Shown here piece after piece: positions 27,588 through 36,960 of a stretch of DNA of 64,000 nucleotides; position 1 is the first letter of the stretch, and the number at the start of each line of letters is the position of its first letter. The notes below the pieces were generated by a model that did no database searches, was not told the origin of the DNA, and saw only the letters and a list, made by a program, of their open reading frames with translations. Both the position numbers and the translations under genes were made by a program. The DNA is from Deltaproteobacteria bacterium (GTDB taxonomy: Bacteria > Myxococcota_A > UBA796 > SXON01): NCBI GenBank assembly GCA_947490345.1, contig CANLGL010000007.1, positions 1-64,000 on the forward strand, in the 5' to 3' direction.

Positions 27588-28874
27588 TCACTCCAAAGTC
27601 GCCCTCCAAGCCAGCTCCACCTCATCGAGCGTGAGCCCCAGCTCCTCCTCCACAGCAAGCCCAAAATCCTCCGCCACGTAGAGCGACTTCAGCACCTCCA
27701 ACCCCCAGGTATCATAGACAAATCGAACAAAGAGGCCCGCTGCCCGATAGTTGACCTCCGGATACGAGTCCCAATCGTCGATCAGTTGGCTCAGCGGCGG
27801 GACTACGGCCTCGCCTCCGGCATCTTCAAGCAGTTCGCGTACGTGTTCAGGATGTTCAAAGAACGTCGTCATCACTGCCAAACCCTCGCCCACCACCGCA
27901 AAGGATGCAGGGCCGATCTGGTGGTCTGCAAGCACGTGTGTGTCCTCGTGCGGGCCCATCGCGAGGTCCCAGGTGACGTGCACTTCGAAGTTGTCGGGAC
28001 GTGCATCGCCTGAGTTTTTGCTTCCCATCGCGGAAATCTTGGAGCTCGGATCGTCATATAAATACCATTGAACGGGCCTGTCCAGCGCCGGAATGTCGAG
28101 GATCTCCAAGACATCGGCGTACGCGGCTTCCTGGTAGGCCATCAAGGCGTCGATCTGCGCGGCGACCGTACTGCCCGCCTCGAATCGGTACCGGTGGTGG
28201 GCCGACGCTGATTCTGCGCTTTTGGCCTCCCAGGCGTCCAACGCCAGCAATGCATCGTCGGCCCAGGGCGGGTAGAACCCCCAGATGTCGGTTCCATCGT
28301 GGCAAAGGTGTCCTTCCTGGTGCCGCCCGAAGCTCCCGTCAACGGTCCAGAACTCGGCGTCGTCATCCGCCAAGGCCCAAAACGCCTTCCAAACCGCTAT
28401 GGCGGAATTACCCGCCGTGACCAACACCTTCCGCTGGGCCGTGAACGGGCTGGGATGGATTAGCGCGATCCCATCGGCGTAGCCGTCGTACACGTGGTCA
28501 CCGAAGCTGAACGTGTGGTCATCAAACCACACCGGCAGCCCCCCGTTGAGCTCCGCGAGCACCGGATTGCCAGACGGCGTGCCGAGGATCCACAGGTGCT
28601 CCCATCGGTCTTCGTCGCTCAGCTCCGACGCGGCGCGCAACTCATACGGGTAGCCGTGATTGGCGTACACTTCGTGCGCCAAAGCCAGGTCATCGGCGGT
28701 ATCCCCGTAAACGATGAGCACCTTCTTGCCGTCGTTCCAGTCGCTCACGTCGGTGGGCGCGCGCTCCGCGTCACACTGGCGCACAACCCCCCAACCCGGC
28801 TCGGTCGGGACTCCCGAAAGTTCGCGCGGACTGGCCAGATCGGCCTCGCACCCAAGGAGCACGAACGCGATCAT
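27588..28874 (-). CDS. Lipoprotein with gluzincin-like (HExxH) peptidase domain
   Basis: A 428-residue lipoprotein (lipobox FVLLGC). An N-terminal alpha/beta half (KKVLIVYGDTADDLALAHE) is followed by a peptidase-like half. HEDTH with a downstream GEGLAV resembles the zinc-binding HExxH and third-ligand glutamate of MA-like gluzincins. AAGLFVRFVYDTWG follows, as in those folds. It probably acts on peptides at the cell surface. The ATG at 28874 is preferred over a GTG 6 nt earlier because AAGG lies at Shine-Dalgarno distance. Confidence 0.65.
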   Translation of the reverse strand: MIAFVLLGCEADLASPRELSGVPTEPGWGVVRQCDAERAPTDVSDWNDGKKVLIVYGDTADDLALAHEVYANHGYPYELRAASELSDEDRWEHLWILGTPSGNPVLAELNGGLPVWFDDHTFSFGDHVYDGYADGIALIHPSPFTAQRKVLVTAGNSAIAVWKAFWALADDDAEFWTVDGSFGRHQEGHLCHDGTDIWGFYPPWADDALLALDAWEAKSAESASAHHRYRFEAGSTVAAQIDALMAYQEAAYADVLEILDIPALDRPVQWYLYDDPSSKISAMGSKNSGDARPDNFEVHVTWDLAMGPHEDTHVLADHQIGPASFAVVGEGLAVMTTFFEHPEHVRELLEDAGGEAVVPPLSQLIDDWDSYPEVNYRAAGLFVRFVYDTWGLEVLKSLYVAEDFGLAVEEELGLTLDEVELAWRATLE

Positions 28875-28950
28875 CGACACCTTGCTTCCAGTGCGCCCCG
28901 TTCCATGCCACCAACACTATCTCACTCCGTCGCCCAGCGTACACGACCCA

Positions 28951-29199
28951 GGCGCGCGGGAGCCGCGCCGCGCCATCGTGAGCCGGACGTAGGGCTGCTT
29001 CACCAACTACAAAATCTCTGTCGCGACCCCGATCGGCAGCACGGCCTCGTCCAGGCGTAAGATCCGCAAGCTCACCCTCGTGGACGGGCGTGGCGGTCAG
29101 GTCGAGGAACTCTTCCACCTTCTTCCGGACTGCGGCTGGGTAGACGTCCTGGTGGACCACGATCCATCGCATGCCCGCCTCGATGAGCGCGGCGCGACC
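28951..29199 (-). pseudogene. Duplicated 3' fragment of the polytopic gene at 32670 (direct repeat copy 1)
   Basis: About 249 bp nearly identical to 32614-32864, in the same orientation. On the minus strand it encodes RAALIEAGMRWIVVHQD and AAVRKKVEEFLDLTATPVH, the C-terminus of the polytopic protein whose intact gene starts at 34367. Here the frame is broken after HEGE and no 5' part exists, so it is a non-functional remnant. The rest of 28875-29299 holds no gene; the stretch 29220-29299 is AT-richer and carries a plausible promoter for the next gene. Confidence 0.85.
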
Positions 29200-29299
29200 G
29201 AAATGCGTCACCGTCGCGACAAACATGAACTTGTCAAGAAAACGTCAACACGTTGGATAGAGAGAGAGAGGGAGAGTACGCGAACGGTCGAGGGGTACG

Positions 29300-29701
29300 A
29301 TGGTTCGTCGAGGCTTTAGTCCCTTTGCATGTGTGTTCACCCGCGCCGACAAGACCGACCAGACGGGTTGGCGATTCTTCCCGCTGACGACGGCCCGAGG
29401 CACCGCCGACATCAAGGCGGTGCGCGCGATGATCGAGGTCGTGAACATGACCGCCGACTGTCGCTTTCAGTTCGCCTTCCGCGAGGGCGACGACCCCGAC
29501 GCCTTCACGGGCGACGGTGTGGTGATCGACAACAGTTTCGCGAAGACGACGGACGGCTTCGACGGCACCACCGGGTACGTGGCGATCACGCTCACTAAGG
29601 CCTACGCGCAGTTCGGGATCCGCATCCGGAACGACGCGGCACAGACCCCCAAGATCGAGCTCGCCTGGGTCTCGACGCGCTTCGACACCCGGGCCTGCTG
29701 A
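29300..29701 (+). CDS. Small beta-rich protein of unknown function
   Basis: A 133-residue protein without a signal peptide or membrane segment, predicted mostly beta strand (YVAITLTKAYAQFGIRIRND). GAGG lies at Shine-Dalgarno distance before the ATG, and TTGTCA with GGATAG about 17 nt apart is a possible promoter at 29230-29260. No family is recognised. It is the first gene of the cassette bounded by the 250-bp direct repeats and is 7 nt from the next gene. Confidence 0.65.
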   Translation: MVRRGFSPFACVFTRADKTDQTGWRFFPLTTARGTADIKAVRAMIEVVNMTADCRFQFAFREGDDPDAFTGDGVVIDNSFAKTTDGFDGTTGYVAITLTKAYAQFGIRIRNDAAQTPKIELAWVSTRFDTRAC

Positions 29702-29708
29702 GCCGCAC

Positions 29709-31235
29709 GTGGCGTTCCCGGTTCCGACCATCGCCCTGCCGACCGACCAGTGGACTGCGGGCGGGTCCGCGGTCAACGTGCGAGACGGCGCCACGCTGTA
29801 CGGGGGCGTGGTGACCACGTCGAACTCTACCGTCTGTGTACCCGATGTTCCGAACGGGATGATCGCCATCGTCAATCGGCTGTGGATGTATGGCATCGGC
29901 GTGGGCAGCCTGGTCATCGACGCCTGGGGCAACAGCGTACCGGTGTTGGCCCAGACCGCCAACGTGGTGTTGTCCTACCTGCCAACCGCCTACGGAACTC
30001 AAAACAACATCGCGTATGTCCAGTCGAATTCGGTCGACTTCACTGCCCCGGCCTCCGACTACGTCTTCGATCTGGACCTGGCGAGCGACCCCGAGCCGCT
30101 GAAGAGCACCGGCATCCCGCACCAGGTGGAGCGTAGAATGCTGGACGGATACGAATCGATGTCGGTCTACAAGGACCCGCATGTCCTGAAGCTGAAGGAT
30201 GGGAAGGGTTGGCTGATGCTGTTGGCGCGGTACCATTCGCCCGACGGCCCCGGGGTGGTGTTCGGGCCGGGCCGTGGCGCCGTCGAGCCAACCGAAACCA
30301 ACAGTGTCGCCGCCATCGTCGGCTACTGGTGTGACGAGCCCACGTTCACGTCGGATGTCAAGGGTCCCTACTTCCTGGTCGGCCGATTCCACACGTTCAC
30401 GGAGGCCAGGGTTGACTTCACCGCGCCGCTGTGGCTGGGCGTGCCGGCGGCCTGCGAGCTGCAGGTCGACAACGTAGACTGGTTGTACATCTACTACACC
30501 GGCCAGAGCACCGACGTCGACCCTGAAGGGTGGGTGGCCTCGACGCTGTCGTCCTTTCGGGCAGGCACGCATGTGACGCGGATCGACACCCGGTTCCTGC
30601 CCTGGGGCAATTCTTTCGGGCTCGCCTTCGACAACCGCTTCACCTCGGCGTCGACCGACGAGGAGCGCTGGAACAGCGCCCGCTACGACGAGTTGGTGTG
30701 GGGCGAGTACCTTGGCAAGGTCAACATCTGGGTGGGGAATGGGAAACGATGGAAGTCCGGCGGCAACCCGGCGGCTGAAGGCAACGACCTCATCTGGGAC
30801 GTGTACGACTCCCTGAAGGACGTCGATGCGGTGCCCATGGTCTTCGACGACGGCGTGGCCCTGTACTTCGCGGCCAATGACAACGGCGCCGCGCCTGCGG
30901 GCGGGACCCACGCCTGGGGCCTGTGGCGAAGCGTGCTCGGGCCCGCGGTCCGGTCGCGCACCTACGGAATGGACTTCGTGGTGCGCCCGGTCGACGATGC
31001 CAACCTCGGCGGCAACGAGGACCTGATCGCCCGCTCAAATCCTGATGACCAATCGGGAGACCGGTACGACGACCGTACCAAAATGCGCCTCGACCCGGAC
31101 CCGGTGCGCCTGCCCTCCGGGGAGTGGGTGGTGTTCACCGGCGCCAGCGCCGAGGGAGGGAGCCCGCTATTCGCGCACGAACGCTACGAGGCCGACCAGA
31201 ACACCGCCGAATCGCAGTTCAAGTTTTCCTTTTGA
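29709..31235 (+). CDS. Possible GH43/GH32-like beta-propeller protein
   Basis: A 508-residue protein from a GTG, with no obvious signal peptide. Blade-like segments start with DPHVLKLKDGKGWLMLLARY and recur to DPDPVRLPSGEWVVFTG, as in five-bladed glycosidase propellers. An N-terminal ~150-residue beta domain resembles the preceding small protein in composition. Whether catalytic acids are conserved cannot be decided. It overlaps the next gene by 4 nt (TTGA), so the three genes form one transcription unit. Confidence 0.5.
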   Translation: MAFPVPTIALPTDQWTAGGSAVNVRDGATLYGGVVTTSNSTVCVPDVPNGMIAIVNRLWMYGIGVGSLVIDAWGNSVPVLAQTANVVLSYLPTAYGTQNNIAYVQSNSVDFTAPASDYVFDLDLASDPEPLKSTGIPHQVERRMLDGYESMSVYKDPHVLKLKDGKGWLMLLARYHSPDGPGVVFGPGRGAVEPTETNSVAAIVGYWCDEPTFTSDVKGPYFLVGRFHTFTEARVDFTAPLWLGVPAACELQVDNVDWLYIYYTGQSTDVDPEGWVASTLSSFRAGTHVTRIDTRFLPWGNSFGLAFDNRFTSASTDEERWNSARYDELVWGEYLGKVNIWVGNGKRWKSGGNPAAEGNDLIWDVYDSLKDVDAVPMVFDDGVALYFAANDNGAAPAGGTHAWGLWRSVLGPAVRSRTYGMDFVVRPVDDANLGGNEDLIARSNPDDQSGDRYDDRTKMRLDPDPVRLPSGEWVVFTGASAEGGSPLFAHERYEADQNTAESQFKFSF

Positions 31236-32605
31236 CCACGCTCCTGCTCATCCTCGGCTGTGCGACGTCGGCGGCGGACTCGGGTCACACCGGCAGCGAG
31301 ACCGCTGACACCGGCAGCGCCGAAACCGGTGAGGTGGACACCGCGCCCACCGACAACGACGGTGACGGCTGGATGACCCCGGAGGACTGCGACGATGGCG
31401 ACGCCGAAGTCTATCCGGGCGCGTTCGACTCCTGGCGGGCCGAAGACGGCGATGCCGACTGCAACGGCGAGGACGGCCCGTTTCAGTTCGATCTCGGCTA
31501 CGATGGGGAAACGGCGATGGTGGGCTTGGCCTCGGGCGGTGACGTCGATGGCGACGGCCTGCCCGAGCTTGCCACCCACACCTTCAACGCCGTCGTGGAA
31601 GTCTACAGCTTCCTTCGCATGAGTACGTCGGTGTCAGCTACCTTCGTGCTGGGCGCCGCCGGCAGCGCCCGGGGGGTCGGCGACCTCGACGGCGACAGTC
31701 TGGGCGAGGTGGTCACCTACTGCGAATACGCCAATTTTGACCTGTGTGTCTTCGACGGCGCACGGTTGATGGACGATTTCAACCTCATCGACGGCGGCGA
31801 TCGACACGTCGTCAGCTCGGAGGCCATCCTCACCTTCCCCCTCTCGGGTACCACCCACCCGATGAACCTGTTGGGTGACGTCGATGGCGACGGCAGCCCA
31901 GAACTCCAGGTGGGCGAGTACCTCGTGCCCACCGCGACCCTGCTGGACGCGGCGCTGGTGGTCGCCGACGCCCCCTGGCGTTTTCCCGAGCTGCCCTACG
32001 CCCAGTATCCCAACCTCACCGCCGGCCACCTCCGCAGCGGCGACGTCGATGGCGACGGCCTCGCCGACGTGCTTGCCAACGATGTGTTGTTCATCGGGGC
32101 CACGCTCGGGGCGGGCGGTACGTTCTCCTGGGCAGACGGCATCGGCGTCTCAGGGCTGCGCGGTTTCGTCGGCGACGTCTCCGGCGATGGTCGCGACGAC
32201 GTCTGGGCATACCAGCCGGCCGGCGCCGGCGCCGTCCTCCTGGTCAGCGACCCGCTGGAGGATGGCGCCACGCCCGCTCCCTTCGCCACCATCATCGGCT
32301 CCGCGACCACGGGGATGCCGGAGGGAGCCGGCGGGCTCGGCGACGCCGATGGCGACGGCTACGCCGACGTGGGCGTGGCAGCGAACCCTCCCGACACCGA
32401 CGACGACGAAGCACGGCTGTTCCGCGGCTCTCGCGTCGCCGGCACCGTGGACATCGACGACGCCGACCGCCGGGTCGGGTTTCCCGCGCAGTTCTTCGAG
32501 CACATCGATCTCGACGGCGACGCCATCGACGAGGTCGTACTCACCCACAACCCCGTCTGGAAGGTCCCATACGGGGGGGTGCTCGGCGGTACGCTGTTTC
32601 CCTGA
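31232..32605 (+). CDS. FG-GAP/integrin-like beta-propeller lipoprotein with DTG stalk
   Basis: A 457-residue lipoprotein. The TTG at 31232 overlaps the previous stop (TTGA) and gives the lipobox LLLILGC. A short DTG stalk and a MopE-type motif (DNDGDGWMTPEDCDDGD) are followed by about seven FG-GAP-type calcium loops such as GDVDGDGLPELAT and GDADGDGYADVG. This count fits a seven-bladed integrin-alpha-like propeller. It is likely a calcium-dependent surface binding protein. It ends 8 nt before the second copy of the direct repeat. Confidence 0.82.
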   Translation: MTTLLLILGCATSAADSGHTGSETADTGSAETGEVDTAPTDNDGDGWMTPEDCDDGDAEVYPGAFDSWRAEDGDADCNGEDGPFQFDLGYDGETAMVGLASGGDVDGDGLPELATHTFNAVVEVYSFLRMSTSVSATFVLGAAGSARGVGDLDGDSLGEVVTYCEYANFDLCVFDGARLMDDFNLIDGGDRHVVSSEAILTFPLSGTTHPMNLLGDVDGDGSPELQVGEYLVPTATLLDAALVVADAPWRFPELPYAQYPNLTAGHLRSGDVDGDGLADVLANDVLFIGATLGAGGTFSWADGIGVSGLRGFVGDVSGDGRDDVWAYQPAGAGAVLLVSDPLEDGATPAPFATIIGSATTGMPEGAGGLGDADGDGYADVGVAANPPDTDDDEARLFRGSRVAGTVDIDDADRRVGFPAQFFEHIDLDGDAIDEVVLTHNPVWKVPYGGVLGGTLFP

Positions 32606-32613
32606 GCCCCCCG

Positions 32614-32864
32614 GGCGCGCGGGAGCAGCGCCGCGCCATCGTGAGCCGGACGTAGGGCTGCTTCACCAACTACAAATTCTCTGTCGCGACCCCGATCGGC
32701 AGCACGGCCTCGTCCAGGCGATAGATCCGCAAGCCCTCCCCCTCGTGGACGGGCGTGGCGGTCAGATCGAGGAACTCTTCCACCTTCTTCCGGACTGCGG
32801 CTGGGTAATCGTCCTGGTGGACCACAATCCAGCGCATGCCCGCTTCGATGAGCGCGGCGCGACC
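32614..32864. repeat. 250-bp direct repeat, copy 2 (within and after the 3' end of the polytopic gene)
   Basis: This segment matches 28951-29199 almost base for base, with a few substitutions and small indels. Copy 2 includes the 3' end of the intact polytopic gene (stop at 32670) and its 3' flank. The two copies lie about 3.66 kb apart in the same orientation and bracket the 29300-32605 cassette. Confidence 0.9.
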
Positions 32865-34367
32865 AAGCTCGATGTCCAGGTAGGGCCGGGCGTCGGGCAG
32901 CACGCTGACGGCGCTGCGCTCCAGCTCGAGCAGGTACCCGGTGTAGTGGTTGCGATACAACAGCGCCGGGGTGGGCTCGTTGAGCCCGAAAGGCACGGGC
33001 TGCCCGTGGACGAGCTGCGTCAGCAAGAACCGCGACCGCGCTAGGATCGGCACGCCGACTGGTAGATCGAGCACCGCACCGCCTTCGAGCCGCGCCAGAA
33101 CCGCGGGCGGAGCGACCAGCGTGGTGACGATCGGAAAGGGCGCCGACGACGCGAGCGTGGTTTCAAGGAGGCGAAAGACGGCCACCGACACCACGAAAAC
33201 GGGAACGTCCCAGCCGCGTTGACGCGCGACCCTGACGCTCATTGCCACCAGCATCGAAAGCGCCAAGGACAGGCCAATCACAAATCGGTACGCATGGGAG
33301 ATGCGCGAGAACATCGGGAACCACTTGAACAACGCCAGGAAGGGAAGCGGAACCCAGCCGCCGGCCACCTGCACGTAGTCACCGCCCGCGTACAGGAAGG
33401 GACCGAGCGAAAAGAGGAGAAAGACCCCGCTCATCACGACCCAGAAGCGCGCCTGGCCGCGGCTGGCGTACCAGGCACCCATCGCGGCTGGCACCAGTAG
33501 CGCGAAGCCCAGGTACACCACGACGATCAGGTCCTCGCCAAAGACCAGCTTCAGGTCCGGGGAGTAGAAGCGTCCGGGGTGGAGGAGCGCCTCAACGTCG
33601 GTCATGTTGTGCAGGATCAGCGTCTTCCAGTTGAACGCGGCGTCGCGCGTGACCAGCGCGTCATCGGCCGCCATGGTCGCAGCGAAGACCGAAAACGGAG
33701 GAGCGGCCAAAACCAGGGTCAGCACGCTCGCTAACAGCAAGGGTCCCGCCAGCACCCTTACCGAGGGGCCGTGGCCCGACCGCGACCTGGCCAGGAAACG
33801 AACGCCGAGTCCGATGCAAAAGATCGCGGCAAACAATCCATAATACCAGTTGGCGACGGCAGTCACCGCCAAGAGCGTGCCCGCAAGCACGGCGCGACGG
33901 ACACTCGGAGCCTCCAAAAGCGCATCGACCGCCGCGATCGAAAGGGGCAGCCATCCGACCGCCAACGTCTCCGAAATGCCGTTGTAGGCTTGCCCCAAGA
34001 GCTGCGGCGTCGCCATGAAACACACCCCGGCGAGCCAACCGCCCAGGCGGGTGCCTGCCACGCGGGTGCCAAGCACACACGCCCCCACCCCCGCCAGCCA
34101 AAAATTGAACCAATATCCGGCATTGTAGGCTGCAACTGGCCCCCAAAGCGCGTTGATGGGCAAGGTGACCAGCGCGCCAAAGGTGTCGATGAACCACAAC
34201 GACCCGCCTTCCGGCCACGACAGGAGCGCGGTGTGGTCAGGCAGCTGGCCGGCCTGAACCTTCGCGGCCACCCACGCGTAGCCCCAGACGTGGTTGCCGA
34301 CGTCGTTCCCGGCGTGGCCCAACGCCAGGTGCGCGGGGTCGGCAACGACCGGCCACACGAACCACAA
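32670..34367 (-). CDS. GT-C-like polytopic membrane protein
   Basis: A 565-residue protein with ~12 membrane segments and an extracytoplasmic C-terminal domain. Loop 1 holds HAGNDVGNHVWGYAW and a later SWPEGGSLW, matching the D...G.P.G pattern of GT-C transferases and of the polytopic genes at 22936 and 50388. It may transfer a sugar or phospholipid-type group; the donor is unknown. The start is uncertain: only TTG (34367) fits before a stop. The 3' part has been duplicated at 28951. Confidence 0.6.
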   Translation of the reverse strand: MWFVWPVVADPAHLALGHAGNDVGNHVWGYAWVAAKVQAGQLPDHTALLSWPEGGSLWFIDTFGALVTLPINALWGPVAAYNAGYWFNFWLAGVGACVLGTRVAGTRLGGWLAGVCFMATPQLLGQAYNGISETLAVGWLPLSIAAVDALLEAPSVRRAVLAGTLLAVTAVANWYYGLFAAIFCIGLGVRFLARSRSGHGPSVRVLAGPLLLASVLTLVLAAPPFSVFAATMAADDALVTRDAAFNWKTLILHNMTDVEALLHPGRFYSPDLKLVFGEDLIVVVYLGFALLVPAAMGAWYASRGQARFWVVMSGVFLLFSLGPFLYAGGDYVQVAGGWVPLPFLALFKWFPMFSRISHAYRFVIGLSLALSMLVAMSVRVARQRGWDVPVFVVSVAVFRLLETTLASSAPFPIVTTLVAPPAVLARLEGGAVLDLPVGVPILARSRFLLTQLVHGQPVPFGLNEPTPALLYRNHYTGYLLELERSAVSVLPDARPYLDIELGRAALIEAGMRWIVVHQDDYPAAVRKKVEEFLDLTATPVHEGEGLRIYRLDEAVLPIGVATENL

Positions 34368-34443
34368 CGCCAGGAGCGCGTAGCTCAGCCAGGGGAGGAG
34401 CAGTGGCCGGATCCACGCGATGGCCGCATGCTACCATGCACGC

Positions 34444-35298
34444 GTGCGCCTCCTTCCGCTGTTGTCCCTCGTGCTCGGCTGCATGGTCTCGGCCGGGGAC
34501 CTCTCCGCGGTTCCCACCCTCCCTGCCACCGCGTTCGAGGCACCGCCGCCCAAGGCGGATAGCGCCGAGCAGGAGCGCCTCTTTCAGGTCCTGTACGCGG
34601 GTGAGGTCGGCGACCCGAGCTTCGAGGCGGGGCAGCGCGTCCGCGTGCGCGCGTGGCTGGCCTCGATGGGTTTCACCGCGCTCGAGCGGGAATCGCTCAC
34701 CGTAGCGGCAGCGGCGGTCGCAAAAGAGTTCGAGCTGTCCAACCAGGAAGAACGGGCCTTTGCAGAGGCTGAGTCGGCCGTTCTGGTGCCGATCTACGCC
34801 GAGATGGAGACTCGGTACACCAGCGGTCAGCAGGTGACCGAAGACGAGATGGCGACGTGGGCCAAACGGCTGACGGCGGCGCGCGTCACGGCCTACGGCG
34901 AAGGCACCCCGGCCTCGGTTCGACAGGCGAGGGTCCGGTCCACGCTGGACGCGGTGGCGCCATTTGTGAGCCAGTTGTCCGAGGATGGGCGATTGCGGAT
35001 GACCGCGGCGCGCTTCTTCCTCGTGCGGCGGGCCAGCCCCTTCGGTCGGGTGGGCGCGTACCACGCCCTGGTGGGCCTGGACTGGGACGGCGGCGAGTTC
35101 CCCCAGCTGGAAGTCGACACCACGAGCCTCGAACAGCCTCACATGGACATCGGCGGCTTGTGGGCGTTGGAGAAGCTGCGCGGTGCGCCGGCCGGCCAGT
35201 ACCTGACGGGGCGGCAAGTGCAGGCGATCGTGGTGATGGCGTGCCTGGAGCCAGCGCTGATCGAGGCGCTGGGCCCGCTTGCCCCGGTTGCGGAATAG
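34444..35298 (+). CDS. Helical lipoprotein of unknown function
   Basis: A 284-residue protein from the GTG at 34444, which is preferred to an in-frame ATG 24 nt earlier because TACCAT lies 6 nt before the GTG. The lipobox is LLSLVLGC. The mature protein is helical and charged, with no recognised family (ERLFQVLYAGEVGDPSFE). It is divergent from the polytopic gene and 9 nt from the CotH gene, so it may be co-expressed with CotH. Confidence 0.6.
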   Translation: MRLLPLLSLVLGCMVSAGDLSAVPTLPATAFEAPPPKADSAEQERLFQVLYAGEVGDPSFEAGQRVRVRAWLASMGFTALERESLTVAAAAVAKEFELSNQEERAFAEAESAVLVPIYAEMETRYTSGQQVTEDEMATWAKRLTAARVTAYGEGTPASVRQARVRSTLDAVAPFVSQLSEDGRLRMTAARFFLVRRASPFGRVGAYHALVGLDWDGGEFPQLEVDTTSLEQPHMDIGGLWALEKLRGAPAGQYLTGRQVQAIVVMACLEPALIEALGPLAPVAE

Positions 35299-35307
35299 CC
35301 CGCGCCG

Positions 35308-36954
35308 ATGTGGACCCTCCTGCTCGGCTGCACCGGAACCACCACCATCATCGGTGGCGACGCGCACGACACCGGCGAGTCCGCGCCCCTCGACACGGCC
35401 GACAGCGGCCCCGACAGCGCCGAGGAGCTCCCCTCCCCCGAGACCCTCGGCAAGATCACCTTTGAGCCCGATGGTGGCAGCTTCGTAGAGGTGGTCACGG
35501 TGAGCCTGTCGATCGAGGACGGCGGCGGCACGCTCGAGTACTGCCTGTCCGATCCGAGCACGACGCGGTGCACCTGGGAGCCCTACGTGGCGCCCATCCA
35601 GGTGACCGTATCGGCGATCGTTCGCGCCCGGGTGACGCTCAACGCACAGTCAGAGATCGAAGGCCGATCGTTCGTGGAGCTCGAGCCCGAGTTGAGCACC
35701 TTCGAGAGCCCGATTCCGGTCCTGATTTTCTGGACGGACGACAGCGCGCCGGACTCTACCAGCGACGTTGCGCTGGGGCTCACCGTGTACGAACCGACAG
35801 ACGGTGTGCCGACTTCGCTCTTGAGCGCCCCCACCGACTCCGGCCGGGCCCGCTTGCACGTCCGCGGCTCCTCCAGCGCCGGCTTCGAAAAGAAGGCGTT
35901 TGACATGGAGTTGTGGGAGGCCGACGACGACGCCGACCGCAGGACTCCCCTTTTGGGCCTCCCGGACAACGGCGACTGGGTGCTGTATGCGCCCTACTAC
36001 TTCGACGAAGCGCTGATTCGCAATCCACTGGCGTTTACCCTAAGCAATGCCATTGGTCGATACGCGCCTCGCACCCGCATGGTCGAGGTCTTCATCGCCG
36101 AGCGGGGCCGCGCGGCCAACGAGGACGACTACCTCGGCGTGTACGTGCTGATCGAAGAGATCGAGGTCGATGCCGATCGGGTCGCGATCACGCCGATCCT
36201 GGCCACCGACGTCGACGAGCCGGAGCTCACCGGCGGCTACCTCTTCAAGATCGACCGCACCGGCAGCGGCGAGAGCGGGTTCTACGCGGGCAACGCCGGC
36301 GGCCGCTTCGACTTCCAGCAGGGCTTTGTCGCGGTCGAACCGGCCGAGAACGAACTGGAGCGCGAGCAACAGGACTACCTCCAAGACCACCTCGACGCGC
36401 TCGGTTGGGCCGTGGACGGGCTCGACGGCTACGAGGCCATCCTCGACGTCGACTCGTTCATCGACCACCACATCCTGAACCTGGTCATGAAAAACCCCGA
36501 CTCGTTCCGGCTGTCCGGGTACATGTTCCAGGATCGTGGTGGACTCTTGCAGGCCGGCCCGGTCTGGGATTTCGATCGTTCGGCCGGCTCGCTGGACTCC
36601 CGATCCTTCGACCCGACGTGGTGGGACAATCAGAACGAGACCCCCGACTGCACCCCGGTTTTCACGTTCGGCTGGTACGCCGGTCTCTTCGAAGACCCTA
36701 CGTTCAGCGCCCGTTACTGGGAGCGCTTCGAGGCGCTGTTGCAGGCCGAGCTGAGCGCGGAGGCGCTCGACGCCGCCATCCTCACCTTGGCGACCGACCT
36801 CGACGAACCCGCCGCTCGCGACACCGCGCGGTGGAACCAGGCGGAATTCTCGGGGGAGCTCGCGGAGCTGCGCGCATGGATGGCGGATCGGCACGCGTGG
36901 ATGAGCGCCTGTATCGCCGTAGAACCCGACCCCCGCACCTGCCGGGGACGCTGA
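35308..36954 (+). CDS. CotH-kinase family lipoprotein
   Basis: A 548-residue lipoprotein (WTLLLGC), with a short DTG stalk, a beta domain (FEPDGGSFVEVVTVSLSI), and a CotH domain. The CotH signature motifs are RGSSSAGFEKKAFDMEL, SNAIGRYAPRT, YLGVYVLIEEIE and GPVWDFDRSAGS. Spore-coat CotH phosphorylates secreted proteins with ATP; family members outside spore formers are usually surface proteins of unclear substrate. A surface location with no evident ATP source is unexplained. TAGCCC lies 8 nt before the ATG. Confidence 0.88.
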   Translation: MWTLLLGCTGTTTIIGGDAHDTGESAPLDTADSGPDSAEELPSPETLGKITFEPDGGSFVEVVTVSLSIEDGGGTLEYCLSDPSTTRCTWEPYVAPIQVTVSAIVRARVTLNAQSEIEGRSFVELEPELSTFESPIPVLIFWTDDSAPDSTSDVALGLTVYEPTDGVPTSLLSAPTDSGRARLHVRGSSSAGFEKKAFDMELWEADDDADRRTPLLGLPDNGDWVLYAPYYFDEALIRNPLAFTLSNAIGRYAPRTRMVEVFIAERGRAANEDDYLGVYVLIEEIEVDADRVAITPILATDVDEPELTGGYLFKIDRTGSGESGFYAGNAGGRFDFQQGFVAVEPAENELEREQQDYLQDHLDALGWAVDGLDGYEAILDVDSFIDHHILNLVMKNPDSFRLSGYMFQDRGGLLQAGPVWDFDRSAGSLDSRSFDPTWWDNQNETPDCTPVFTFGWYAGLFEDPTFSARYWERFEALLQAELSAEALDAAILTLATDLDEPAARDTARWNQAEFSGELAELRAWMADRHAWMSACIAVEPDPRTCRGR

Positions 36955-36960
36955 GGCTCC

